Source: Strix aluco (Eukaryota; Chordata; Aves; Strigiformes; Strigidae). Taken from it: a stretch of 64,000 nucleotides of DNA. The stretch is taken from NCBI RefSeq assembly GCF_031877795.1, contig NC_133935.1:48755330-48819329 (forward strand). The letters run 5' to 3'. Shown piece by piece: positions 14,701 to 25,225 of this stretch (position 1 is the stretch's first letter; every line of letters begins with the position of its first letter). The notes under the pieces were generated by a model. That model saw only the letters and a list, made by a program, of their open reading frames with translations, had not been told where the DNA came from and made no database searches. The position numbers and the translations under genes are program-made.

Positions 14701-17700
14701 TGTATCCTGGCAAAAAAACTTAAAAAAATAAAAGAGGCTACTAGCTAGAATTATAAATAGTGTTTTGCATAGTTCTATGCAAATATCACATAAACAGATT
14801 CAAACATATTCAAAACTTATAATATCAGTAGCACTGAAAGGGCAGAATAAATTAAGTCTTTTTTTTGGTGGGGGGTGTAAACAGGTTTTATGACAAGATA
14901 TGAAAGAAAAATTTTTGATGACCTTAAGTCTCCCCACCTGAAATACTGGGTTCCATTTGTCTGGTTTGGAAATTTGGCATCGAAGGCACGAAAAGAGGGA
15001 AGAATTCGAGACAGTGTAGATCTGCAGACACTGATGAACGTAAGTAGAAAAATTATATCTACAGAAAACTAATCTGAAATTGCCATGTGGAAGCTTTTCA
15101 CTTACATCATTTGATTTAGTGCACACAGCTCTCCAGTGTCACCTAAATGATCTTACTCAGGATTTATACCACTTTTCTCTGTGTAGCGATGTACACTCAA
15201 GCACACACAGCAGCAGTTTGCTGGCATTGTGTTTATATGACTAAGAAAGTATTAACTGAAGCAACAAATTGATGAGTAAAAAATTATTGTAACATCACTG
15301 TAAATCCATACTTGTTCCATCACTGTAGGGGAAAAAAATGAGAGTAATTTGACATTTTGAAGATTTTAGTATTGGTTTCAGGGAAGATAACCTTCCTGAA
15401 TATTTCATTAAGTGGTCAAACATCCTTTTTATGATATAATATATTCTCTTTCATGTATCACTAGACTGTGGATAAGAGAGAAACAAAAGGTAATTTGTGA
15501 AGAAATACGTAATATACTAAGCATTCCAACTCCATAAACTAAGTGAATATTCAAATGTGACAATGGGGTGCTGGATGTAGTTATGGTATCAATTTGTATA
15601 TACCACACTGTCGTATCTCCCTGTCCTTTTATATGTGCAAAAATTAACTGTAACAAAATATTTATCATTTCGAATTGAACCCCATGCAATTTTAGTTTGT
15701 TGGGGTTTGTTTCTTCTTTTTTTTTTTCCTTTTAGGAGATGAATAAATACCGGTCTTGGTGTAGTCTTTTGTTTGGTTATGACTGGGTTGGAATTCCACT
15801 GGTCTATACACAGGTACTGAGCTATTATTCTTTACAAAATTAGAAACACAATTTCCAGAAAAGGGAAGCTTGGTGCAAAACATCTGTAGACTCAACCAGA
15901 GTCTCTGAGCTGTTGAACACTCATTGACTCTCATGTGATCACGGAGGCCTAGCTAAGTATTTAAGTCATATTTAATGTGGAGATGTTTTGAAGGCCTTGC
16001 ATAATCTGGGAGAGGGGAGGGAAGCACTGAAATGTTTTTATGTTTCCTGGATCTTCTTCCTGGACTGAATTATTCCAGCAGCCTCTCTGTTTGTAATACC
16101 TCTCTGCAGATTTGTAAATTATAGGGCAAAAGGCAGTCAAAGGCCTTTGGGTATGCGGTACCCTATGCATAAGATTGTATTATTGCATGATTTCAATGAA
16201 GTTCTGTTCTTTGCAGGTTGTTACTCTTGCAGTCTATACTTTTTTCTTTGCCTGCCTGATAGGGCGCCAATTTTTGGATACTGACCAAGGGTATCAGGGA
16301 CATGACTTAGATCTTTACATTCCAATCTTCACACTGTTACAGTTCTTCTTCTACGCAGGATGGCTCAAGGTAAACTAGCTTTCTGGAAAGGTCATGGGGG
16401 AATCTTCCCTGGGGGGGCTGGTGAAAATGTCAGAGCCGAGGTCAAAGTGTCAGATTTGTGGCACACTATAAAATCACTGAAGATTAATGGAGTTACACCA
16501 AAGCTGAATTCAGCCCAAAGTGTCCTGTGGTCGTAAAGAAACATCATGCAATACATTTTTAATTCCACCTGATGGATCTTACAATAAGAAACAGTTGAGA
16601 ACCTGAAAGAGCCCATTTTAATAGGATCAGTGCAGTCATAACTCCCTGAGGGAGTATTACTCCAGCAAGATCAGGTCCCAGGACTCAGACTATAAAATGA
16701 CAGATGAAAGATTGAAAAAATATCCTTTCTCCCACTCCGCTGGGGAGATACTGCTGCAGACCTAGCATGGGCTGAAAGGGATAGAATCATACTTTCCTCT
16801 TATGATCAAAACCAGCCTTTAGTATCTGCTGTTAACTTAATCAGATGCGGGCAATTAAAGATCTCCAGTTCCAGAGGGCTATCAAACAGTGACAGCCAAT
16901 ATTGGCTACAACTACCCTGCATAAAAACATTCATTAAAATAAAAGTTATAGAAGGAATTGGATGCTACCCATCAGCCCATTGATGCCTGCTCAGTTAACA
17001 TATTGCCATCGATCTGATAGTTGAGTTATTAAGCCACATACCTCATGGCAGTTCTCTCCTCTGCAGTGAGCATCAAGGTGGACTAACTGGAAAAAAGTTT
17101 AAAATAAAAAGAAAATTGGTACATTAGGGTCTATGTGCATTAAGATTTCCTCTTGGGATTATTAATCATGGCTGGAAACTTAGAGCTAACTTTTCTGTCA
17201 GAATATAAATTGCACAAAACCAGCCAGTTTTAGAGCTCTCTTCTCACAGACAATTCCAAAGGGCAGAGTAGAGAAGGCAGCACATTGAGCTGGCTGATTG
17301 TGGGGGAAAGTAAAGTGCCTGCAGGGCAAGCTCCTCTAGTCCTGTGTCCTAGGAAACTCGGGGGGAAAACGGGTTTGCCACACAGGGTCCAGCCTGGAGG
17401 GAAGTGGGACAGAGAGGAAGGGAGGCTGGTGCAGCTGGGGAAGCATGTTGCTCCTGCAGAAATGTGAGGCTTTATCACTAGGCAGTGTTTTACTAGCAGG
17501 TTACAAAACTGTAAGCTGTTCCTCTTAACCACTCTGCTGGTACTCCTGAGGGGGAAATGGTTTCCCCTTCATCGGCACCCAAGGCTGTTAGTAGCATCTC
17601 TTCTGGTTAGGCTCAGAACTTCCAGCGAACTCCTGGCTACAGCAGGTACAAGATGCCATTGTAACTGAAAAGTCTTCTACATAAGGAAATGAGAGGGAGG

Positions 17701-20700
17701 AGAAGTGGTTTTTAAAAGTTAATTTAATATCGGCAGTGCTCCTTCAGACTGGAGGTTTGTCCAAACTTGCAGTGCCCCTGAGTCAGAATATTTCTGTCTT
17801 GAAGGTTACAACCAGTTTCCTGCTGAGTGCATTGGGCTTTGGTTGCCAGGCTGCAGAAAAGGCCTTGAGCTATTGACTTCCAGTAACTTGGCAATTCCTC
17901 AGAAATGATGGCTAAACTGAGCTCATTCCTTGGCCTCGGGACTGGTTTGTTATACCTGCAACACAGGGGCAAATGTTCCCATCATGTGAGACACTTCTAA
18001 ATCCCCATTTTCATTATGGTAATAGATGGACCATCCAAATACAGGGCTTAGTTGTCCAGCATTACATTCCTTTCCAGAGAATAAAGTCATGTCTCACATG
18101 CCAGGACCAAGTCAATGAAGCAAAAAGCCACTGCTGGTGTTCTCTCTGTCCCAGCCCTGCTCAATTTTTTTAGCTCACGTGTCAGGTTTTGCAGTGGATG
18201 TTTGGGCGGTAATCCCCTGGTTTACACTGAGCTGTTCCAGTGTCTTCCCTGGAGAGCCGCAACGCAGTCTACATTCTGGACCATTCCTATCGCAGCACTT
18301 CCATAGCTATACCCAAAATTTAATGCCACAGGCCAGGTCAATGAATGTGAGCAGAAGTGTCCCCATCTCCTTTTCATTCCTCCTGCCTTATGGGTATTTT
18401 TGTCATGTTAGTCTGCTCAGCAGTTCATTTGTTGTCTTGACCAGTGGCCTGGAAATTGGTGGCCTGGGAGAGTCAGCAAGTGCTTACCAACTGGTACAAC
18501 CTAGATGCACATGCGAATAAATAGCCAGGGAGCGACTGCCTTACTATTATAACTTATTTAGATCATAGCTGTTCATAGCGAGGTTCATGAGCAGGTCTGT
18601 TTAATCATATAGTCGCTTCACCCATATCCACATTAAACTGAGGACCTGGCCACTGCTCCTGTGCATGGTGCTGGGGACCACCAGGAAGGACTGGGAGGAT
18701 CAGCAAGAATGTGATGGGCTTCAAAACCAGGGCTTAAAAAGACAAACAGAAGGAGAAAAGCATGAAGGGAAGAGGATATTTAACCTCAGTGTATGAAGGA
18801 ACTGAGAAATAGAGAAGCAGTCTGAATTGCCTAAAACTCTTTTTTTTTTTTTTTAATTTTTCTATTTTATCTGGTTTTTCTCTCCCAGCAGCTAAGAGCT
18901 TTCCCCCCACAATGTATTTTGGTGATCATGGGGATGGGGGGGCAGTCTCTGCTTGATTTTCTATTTATTCCTTGGGGTGGCACTGTACAAGGCTATGAGT
19001 AGCCAGAGGTTTCCTTTCCCCATACTAAGGTGCTTCACCACAAAGGTGTCGCAGTTCACTGTTTGGTTGTCTTCTCCACAGGATGGGCTTCTCCCCTGCA
19101 GTTTTAATCACTTCATGTGCAGAAACCCAAACTAGCTGGATGAATTAAATAACAAACTCATATCCTGTCTCTTGGCATTGGCTAGCATGATTCACAGCAT
19201 CTACTTGAGTCAAGCTTCAGAGAGATACCATCAGCATCACCCCCGATAAAGAAGCAGGGGCTGAGGGCTGAGCTGGAGAGACGAGCTGTACTCTCTCCGC
19301 TAGACTCCAGCTGCAGGGCTTGGGAATACTGACCCAATGGGCTGGTGGAGTATTGTAGACTATAATACAATAACAGAGCCTCTAGCTGCTAAACCATTCA
19401 TTTAAATCAGCCGAAGACAACAGTAAGGGAAAGTAATGACTATCTTATGTGACAATTACCATGGCCCAGACATGTCTCAATTCCCAGTAGGCCAGCTCCA
19501 ACAATCATGATCGACAGCACCAACGAGGCATAGAGGTATGAATCTATAGGGAAAGAAAGATGTTCCTTCACTAGGCTGGCAAAACCATCATATGGCAGCT
19601 CAAGATTTGATTGCAAGTGACAGGCAGGGAGAGAGAGAAAAATCCAATCCTATTTTCTCTGCGGCAGCAGTCCTGACGTGGCATGCCAAGCTCCATTCAC
19701 TGTCTCATTTTCCTTTCAGGTCGCTGAACAACTTATTAATCCATTTGGAGAAGATGATGATGATTTTGAAACTAACTGGTGCATCGATAGAAATTTACAG
19801 GTTGCTGTTGTTATTTCTATTTCCAGCTTTGCTGTACCATAGGTTATCATTACATTTAGTCCTATTTCTTATATTAAGGTACAAATTAAGGGCAACAAGT
19901 GTCAGCAAAACAAATTCTTTTCCTGAAGGAGTACCTATGGCTGTGATCCCCAGATTTTGTTTTTACAAGCTAATGCATCTTGATTTTGGTATTTGGCATT
20001 TATGATGCCTGACTAAACATGCAAACAACTGACCTCAAACTATAAGCTCACTTTATGCCTGGAAAAACTTGTGATGTAGGTCAATCCTGCAAAATCCAAA
20101 AGCCATCTATTCCCACATAGATAAAAACATGTTTTGCTAATCTGAATGTCTAGAGATTACAGTATTGTATGGATCTTCCTTTAAAAAAAAAAAATGGCAG
20201 TGAAGATACCAAAAAGACCAAGCAGGGACCTGAACTAATAAGCGGGGCCCATACCATGGTTTATGTTGTGATGCTGCCACTCATGGCTGCCTCTATGGTT
20301 GGCACAGGAGCCAGTGTCCTCAGTGGCAGGAGCTGTGAGATGGCCAGGGTACAGATTTATTGCAGTTGCTCCCAATTCCTAAACAGCCCCTGTCTGTCAT
20401 GCCATAAAGGAACCCAAAGACATGAAGAGGTCCCAATGGCACCTGCTGCTCCCCTTGCAGGTAGAACCAAGCATAGGGTTGAGCTGCTGTTGGACCCCAT
20501 GTCTGCTGGGGACCATTGAGACTGCAAAGCAGAGCCCAGGTGTTAGAGGGAGCAAGGGCAGGGCAAGCAAGCCAGCATATTAAGCAAAACAAGCAATGCA
20601 GGTACACACAGAAGTGCGAAAGGTCTTCACGGTGCCAAAGATGCTTTCTGGCTTAACACCACTTCAGGCTACTCATGCTACAGTGCCGCAGAGCCCTTTG

Positions 20701-23700
20701 TATAAAATATATTGGAAGGCCCTAGAACAGGATGGTCACATGCTTGGTTCTGAATGTCTTAAAATACGGACGAAGCCTATCAGAAAGCTTCTCAACCTCT
20801 GGACATTTTAAGGAGCACAACTAATACTCTACACAGACTTTCCATAGCACATGGAGGATCACATGTCCTTTTAACTAGATCATGTGTGAGGAAAGAACTT
20901 CAATCCGATGCAAATATCTCTGCAGCATAGAAGACTTGTTACAATAAAATTTATGCTTTCATGAATATAGGAGGGTATAGGGGTTATATTTTATAATACT
21001 GAGTCTCTTCACAGTGCCCAGGCCAGCATACACTGTTTACTTTAAAGGGTTTCTGAAAGAAATGTTGACCCAGGGAGCACAAAACAGATTATTTTGTATA
21101 CTGTATTATGTTGAAAGTGACATAATTTATACCAAAAAATCTAAGGTCTCACTTCTGGCGGTGGATGAGATGCACATGAACTTACCAAGGATGGAGAAAG
21201 ATATTTACTGGAACGATTCCTCTGCCCGGCCGCCCTACACAAAAGCAGCTGCTGATTACTGTATTCCTTCATTTCTTGGATCAACTATAGAAATGGGGTG
21301 AGTGGCACTAAGCGTCCTTAATGCCATCAGAAAGATCATCACCCCTACAGACCACATTGATTGACAGACAGTCAGTGCATGGCTGCAGGCTGTGACAATA
21401 CTGTGAGCAGGGAAGATGGAAATGGGAAATGATGTTAGGAGGGAGCAGACAAGCTGGTGTTGGCAGGATGATGTCTCCAGTGATCCATATGCTTATAGGA
21501 ATTGCGCACCCTTACCTTAAGTTACGTAATTAATAAATAAACTATGTCTGCAGGGAGGGCTTGTTGATAGGTTTGTTGGTAGTCTCTGAGCACACGACGG
21601 CACCTGAAGACAGTGACTCACTTTTCTTAATAGTTCTTTATCTACTACAGCTTCTTCATACGTCCCCCAGATAGCAAAATAGCTATTCCTTTGCTGGTTT
21701 AGCTAGCAGATGATGGCTAAAATCAGCCCAGATTTTTATGAAGATAAATGAGAAATTATCTTAAACATTGTATGACTTTTCACTGACTAATAATCTAGGC
21801 ATGGAAGTGGAAGTGGTCAGATCTTGTGAAGGGATAAAGAAGAGGAGCTATTTGCAGAGATGAACACAAGGACCATCGTTATAAGGAAACATAGAAGATA
21901 TAGGATTGCCCTGTGTTGTCAGGATCTATATGAGATATCAGTGATAAGCCAGTTAGCATAGAAGCTGTTGAGTTTAAACACATGTGACATGCTTTAACAT
22001 AGAACAGGTCAGTAAGAGTAAATGCCACCATGCCTGAACAAATACCAGGGCAAGTAGACATTTTTACCTGAAAGATCTTTTTAAAAACTTTATAGTAGCC
22101 ATTTTTTTAACTTTAAAACTTATCTCAAGTTTTCATTTTTTCCAAAATTTTCCAGCCTTTATCAAAATAAAATGTGCTTAAGTTTTTGCTTCATTTGGCC
22201 TGGAAATTGGTGTTTTCTTGGTTTTACTCCTCTTACATTTTTGCATACATTCTACTACAAAGAACAATGGCTTATATGAGTTCCTTTTATCACACACAGT
22301 CTTTTCAGAATTTATTTCCTTCTGGAAAATCTATAAAATAATCAAAAGAAAAGTAAAGAAGAAAGTAAAAAAGTAAAGAAGAAAAACTCATAGAATATAA
22401 TTTATTTTACTGCAATTGCTAGGGGAAAAAAGTGGCAAAGAAGAAACATTATTAAGTCTGCAAACAATTTTTTAATAAGAAACACTTCACACAAAAAATG
22501 AAGGGGGGAGTGAATGAAAAATAGCTCTATGTTAGCCCCTGTGAAATGCAAACAGCTCTGATGTGTTGACTTTTTTATTAATTATTTTCTTCTCTGAACT
22601 GTTTCTCTGTTCATGTCTCTAAAAAAACCCAGGTAGTTCTTATGCAGATTTCAAGAACAAGGTCTAAAGTTTCCTCCAAGTCCAAAGAAAATATATAAAC
22701 CTTGAGCCCAAATCTAAAGTCTTCTCCAGTCCCCTCAAGCCAACATCTGGAACAGGTTGCCTAGAGAGGTGGTAGATGCCCCAAGCCTGGAAATTTTCAA
22801 GCTCAGGTTGGACGGGGCTCTGAGTAACCTGATCTAGTTGAAGATGTCCCTGCTCATTGCAGGGGGGTTGGACTAGATGACCTTTAAAGGTCCTTTCAAC
22901 CCAAACTATTCTATGATTCTATGATCTTCACCAATGCTGGATGAAGTTCCTCTGCCCCTCCAGGTTAGCATTGCCTCTCTGTGTTCCTCTCCTCAGATTT
23001 GGCCTGAGCTCTTTTGCCATCCTTGCCCTTAGGATAGGTAACTGGGCCAGTTTGGCTTGTCCTCTGGGGTGCACTGAGTCAGTAATGTGTACTGAATTGC
23101 CTGGCAGATGCATCAATAGTTGTTTTCATGAATCATCAAGGCTGGGCAGGAGAAGAGTACCAGGTACACATAGGACTTTCAGACACACTGTCATGCCCCA
23201 AAAGTAAGCGAGATTTGCCATCTGAGTAATTCCAACATTTTTTGAAACCGTCACACTTCTGCTTCCATAAGTAGCTTTTTCACTGTTGTTATTTTTGCCT
23301 GAAGGATTCTGCTGAAAAAGTATCTACAGCATTGGGCAGGGTTTCTTTCTCCACTTTCCCTCACCCTAAGCACAAGCTTAATCATGTGGAGCTGCCAGAG
23401 GGCTGCAGCCCAAATATGAAATGGTGGCAGATGCCTGGCGGGATGGCCTCCCAGCCTGGTCTTCAGGAGAAGGGAGACCTGGATGTGGAAAGTTTTCTGT
23501 GTGATCTGGCTGATCCAAAGGCACAGGCACTATTTCCGAGCACCCTCACCCCTTTTTCACCCCTTCCATGCCTTCCTTGGGGATACACTAGGCCTTGGTT
23601 CCTGTGTCTTCCTGCTGAGACATTGGGATATATGTGCATGCAGACCACACGTTTTCTATACGTAAGTGACACCTACTACCTGGCTTTATTTGGCAGGCTG

Positions 23701-24603
23701 GCTGATACTGAATTCCTCTATGGGGAAGAGTGGCCCTGGGAAGAGGAGAAACACCGAAGACAACGTTCAGTGCTGAGAAGAGTCAAGAGATTTCTCAGTG
23801 TCCATGAGGGCCCTTCATCCCCAGCTCACCGGCGCTACAGTCGGCAGACAAGTGAGAATTCCGTGTTTTTCCCAGCAGATGAGAAGGGGCATATCAGACG
23901 GTTGCAGGAAATGCACACAAGAGGGAGACACTCTACCTCGAGCTTCAAGAGGAAACATGAAGGAGTTGACAGAAGCAACAGACTTTATAGTAGCAGAGAC
24001 CTAGGACCCATAACTGAAACCTCAAGGAACGAGGCACAGTTCGGTGACAGTGACACGTCATCCGAGACAAGCAAGCCAGTTCCTGAGGTCATTATCTCTG
24101 AAGCCAAGGAGAAAGCACCTGATGTGCTGGGCAAACCAGATCTGCAAACAGAGCGCACCGCAAGCATGCCCGAAGAGAAGCTCCAAAGGAGACTAACTGA
24201 GGCAAATGTGACTCTTCTGGATGATCCATTTTTCCCCCCAGAAATGACTACATACCTCACAGGCTCTGAGGTGCATCAGTCACTTCCTACTGTGATAGGG
24301 GAGCCTGAACATGAACCCCATGGTAGTAACATAGCTGGTTTCATAACAGATCATGAGAGAAACCTTCAGCGATGGAGTTTACCGAGCTTCCATAGTCCTA
24401 GCACAGTGTCAAATGCTGACACTGCACCGCCTTTAACAGATTCTGGGACAACTTCACAACAAAAGACCTTCAGTGATGGAAATAATGTCACTTCCGCTAC
24501 TGCTCCAGAGACATTCGAGATGCAGCACTTATGGGAAAACCTGGATAGTAAAGAAACAGCCATAGTAGAATTTTCTAATGAGAAAAGTGAAAGAAAACTT
24601 TGA
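5641..24603 (+). CDS. BEST3: Bestrophin-3, complete coding span in nine exons
   Basis: Bestrophins are homopentameric, calcium-gated anion channels of the plasma membrane; BEST3 is expressed in muscle and other tissues. Coding exons are 5641-5792, 7501-7595, 8169-8402, 14885-15039, 15736-15813, 16217-16369, 19720-19800, 21146-21297 and 23697-24603. Their sizes (152, 95, 234, 155, 78, 153, 81, 152, 907) fit the bestrophin exon pattern and join to 668 residues, the length of human BEST3. The start [17 protein letters not shown] matches BEST3 rather than BEST1. The pore-neck residues I76, F80 and F84, the calcium clasp EDDDD at 300-304, and the autoinhibitory segment IPSFLGSTI at 356-364 described for mouse BEST3 are all intact. 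The tail after about residue 370 is variable and probably disordered, with three conserved islands. All splice sites are GT/AG, but intron 8 has weak ends. Confidence 0.97.
5874..5887 (+). repeat. Run of 14 G
   Basis: An uninterrupted G tract lies 82 bases after the first coding exon of BEST3, on the non-template strand. The length of such runs is often uncertain in assemblies. Confidence 0.85.
5888..7500 (+). other. BEST3 intron 1 between coding exons, nothing recognised
   Basis: AT-rich intronic sequence ending in a TTTTGCTGCAG acceptor. No repeat family or gene was recognised. A block near 7.15-7.4 kb looks complex and could be conserved non-coding DNA, but this cannot be judged from one sequence. 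Confidence 0.5.
7501..7595 (+). CDS. BEST3: BEST3 second coding exon
   Basis: Encodes R51 to L82 plus one base of G83, including neck residues I76 and F80. The acceptor is TGCAG and the donor GTGAGT. A later AG at 7515-7516 inside the exon is not used, because the sequence between the two AGs matches human BEST3 (FFLTG against LLLTG). Confidence 0.95.
7822..7861. repeat. TATG/TATATG simple repeat
   Basis: About 40 bases of alternating TATATG and TATG units in the BEST3 intron between the second and third coding exons. Confidence 0.7.
8169..8402 (+). CDS. BEST3: BEST3 third coding exon
   Basis: Residues 83-160, with [15 protein letters not shown] and [18 protein letters not shown], the most conserved channel segment, and neck residue F84. 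Acceptor CCTCAG; donor GTACTG. Confidence 0.96.
8403..11043 (+). other. BEST3 intron sequence before the CR1 insertion
   Basis: Unrecognised AT-rich intronic DNA. A possible diverged CR1 tail lies near 10.1 kb. The open frames are short and show no family signature. Confidence 0.5.
10095..10175 (-). repeat. Possible old CR1-type 3' end remnant
   Basis: On the + strand, ATAGATGTAAAATCTGAGAA, a CAGTCTGAC block and a CCATAACACAAGACATAAAA block follow the order of an old sauropsid CR1-like repeat read in reverse. It is much diverged, so the call is tentative. Confidence 0.4.
11044..11071 (-). repeat. TTCTG pentamer tail of the CR1 copy
   Basis: On the + strand the unit reads GAACA five to six times, with one GGACA variant, directly at the 3' end of the CR1 element. 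It takes the place where CR1 copies normally carry ATTCTATG octamers. Confidence 0.8.
11044..12225 (-). mobile_element. CR1 LINE, 5'-truncated, 3' part of ORF2
   Basis: On the - strand a reverse transcriptase reads [31 protein letters not shown] and FADDTKLGG, the motif series around the RT catalytic aspartates, and continues in one frame to the usual CR1 C-terminal block (RRWNGLP near 11.21 kb). Two in-frame stops interrupt that frame, one just before the open part starting at 12136 and one at 11519-11521 (TGA where CR1 usually has CGA, a CpG transition). The 3' UTR carries the typical GGTTGGACTAGATGGTCTTC segment. The tail is a TTCTG pentamer repeat rather than the usual ATTCTATG octamer. 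It is truncated near 12225 and lies antisense inside a BEST3 intron. It cannot be autonomous. Confidence 0.95.
12226..14884 (+). other. BEST3 intron sequence after the CR1 insertion
   Basis: Unrecognised intronic DNA up to the acceptor at 14881-14884. Several frames of 60-126 codons occur, but none has a family signature or coding-like composition that I can defend. Confidence 0.5.
14885..15039 (+). CDS. BEST3: BEST3 fourth coding exon
   Basis: Residues 161-212, including [17 protein letters not shown] and [13 protein letters not shown], nearly identical to human BEST3. Donor GTAAGT. The frame stays open for a few codons past the donor before a stop. Confidence 0.96.
15736..15813 (+). CDS. 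BEST3: BEST3 fifth coding exon
   Basis: Residues 213-238 ([20 protein letters not shown] then PLVYTQ), 78 bases, phase 0 at both ends. The acceptor follows a long T tract; donor GTACTG. Skipping it would keep the frame. Confidence 0.96.
16217..16369 (+). CDS. BEST3: BEST3 sixth coding exon
   Basis: Residues 239-289, a hydrophobic membrane segment ([19 protein letters not shown]) followed by [20 protein letters not shown]. It has 153 bases, phase 0 at both ends, acceptor TTGCAG and donor GTAAAC. Confidence 0.96.
16370..19719 (+). other. BEST3 intron, nothing recognised apart from a T tract
   Basis: About 3.35 kb of intronic DNA. A T run lies at about 18840-18854. Open frames up to 127 codons (about 18.1-18.5 kb) show no family resemblance. 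The acceptor TCCTTTCAG closes the intron. Confidence 0.5.
19720..19800 (+). CDS. BEST3: BEST3 seventh coding exon, calcium-clasp exon
   Basis: Residues 290-316: [17 protein letters not shown], then [10 protein letters not shown]. This holds the acidic calcium clasp (E300-D304) that gates bestrophins. It has 81 bases and is phase 0 at both ends, so skipping it is in frame. Its donor is GTTGCT, which matches the consensus only at GT and in the exonic CAG. Confidence 0.95.
19801..21145 (+). other. BEST3 intron with weak splice ends
   Basis: Intronic DNA with a GTTGCT donor and an A-rich acceptor (ACCAAAAAATCTAAG). No gene or repeat was recognised inside. A second AG at 21072-21073 lies in phase with the next exon and leaves 24 open codons. 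Confidence 0.6.
21146..21297 (+). CDS. BEST3: BEST3 eighth coding exon
   Basis: Residues 317-366: [20 protein letters not shown] through [15 protein letters not shown]. It carries the autoinhibitory nonapeptide at 356-364. The start is fixed by homology to [10 protein letters not shown]; the acceptor AAG lacks a pyrimidine tract. Donor GTGAGT. Confidence 0.93.
21298..22742 (+). other. BEST3 intron, AT-rich
   Basis: Intronic sequence. An A/G-rich stretch at about 22339-22389 holds a twice-repeated AAAAGTAAAGAAG-like unit. Nothing else was recognised. Confidence 0.5.
22743..22925 (+). mobile_element. CR1 LINE 3' end fragment
   Basis: The + strand reads GGAACAGGTTGCCTAGAGAG near its start, then GGGTTGGACTAGATGACCTT, and ends in two ATTCTATG octamers, the standard CR1 3' terminus. 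Only about 180 bases remain, all from the C-terminal codons and 3' UTR. It is in the sense direction in a BEST3 intron, unlike the antisense copy in intron 4. Confidence 0.95.
22926..23696 (+). other. BEST3 last intron, distal part
   Basis: Intronic DNA leading to the TTTGGCAG acceptor. From 23332 the frame of the last exon stays open through the intron end. It contains no bestrophin-like residues, so I treat it as chance openness. Confidence 0.6.
23697..24603 (+). CDS. BEST3: BEST3 last coding exon, variable C-terminal tail
   Basis: Residues 367-668 and TGA at 24601-24603. It begins [20 protein letters not shown] against human LSGSDFPDEEWLWDYEKHG. The following [17 protein letters not shown] and YSRQTS match human closely. 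Three islands further on are also shared: EVIISEA (497-503), RWSLPSF (592-598) and [10 protein letters not shown] (645-654). The rest is Ser/Thr/Glu-rich and poorly conserved, as is usual for bestrophin tails. Confidence 0.95.
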
Positions 24604-25225
24604 CCGTGCTTCCCCTGGGTTTGACTGAACTTCTTGTCTTCTCCTTCAAAGTGGTTCTCACACAGATTTGCTGAAAGTGCAGACACGGTGCTCAGAAGAG
24701 TCCTGAATAAGGTCCAACAGAGGATTTGGGCATTTAAATGGGAGGCATTGTGGTGACATGCTTTAAACCACTTGGTTACTGGCTTGAAATCTGTGACCCT
24801 GTGGGGAAAACATTTATTGGGAGAACTGGGAGCCTCAGGAGTGGACGGAAACCAGCCAGCACACATGGCAGCAAGCTGTGTAGGCTCACCTAGAGGAAAC
24901 ACTAAGGTTATCAGAAGAGCAGAGGTGTCCACTTTGGATTCACCCTGAACACTGCTACCTTTGGCCGCTCCTTCAGATTAAAGACCATGACATCCTTGTA
25001 AGACCCACCAACAGTTTTGGTTTCTACTCAAGTGGTTAGAAAAGGAGATGCAGGCTCAATTCCCTCCTCAGCCTGGAGACATTCAGTCCACCACCTCTCA
25101 CTACCTGGAGGAATGATTGAAAAATCAGGCTCCTCGCTTGTGTGGGGCAAGAGCCTGTCCCGCTCCTGCTGAAGCTATACCACTACGTAGTGGAAAAATA
25201 AAAGGAATAAATGTTTAATTTCATT
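24604..25225 (+). other. BEST3: BEST3 3' UTR (inferred extent)
   Basis: From the stop codon to just past two AATAAA hexamers. No other coding signal is present. The true cleavage site cannot be fixed from sequence alone. Confidence 0.6.
25197..25211 (+). terminator. BEST3: Paired poly(A) signals for BEST3
   Basis: AATAAA occurs at 25197-25202 and again at 25206-25211, about 600 bases after the BEST3 stop, followed by a T-rich stretch (TGTTTAATTTC). Confidence 0.6.

Noticed and set aside
23332-23696. Upstream extension of the BEST3 last exon
   Set aside because: The open stretch before 23697 has no bestrophin-like residues. The acceptor at 23695-23696 restores exact phase with the previous exon and the expected total length.
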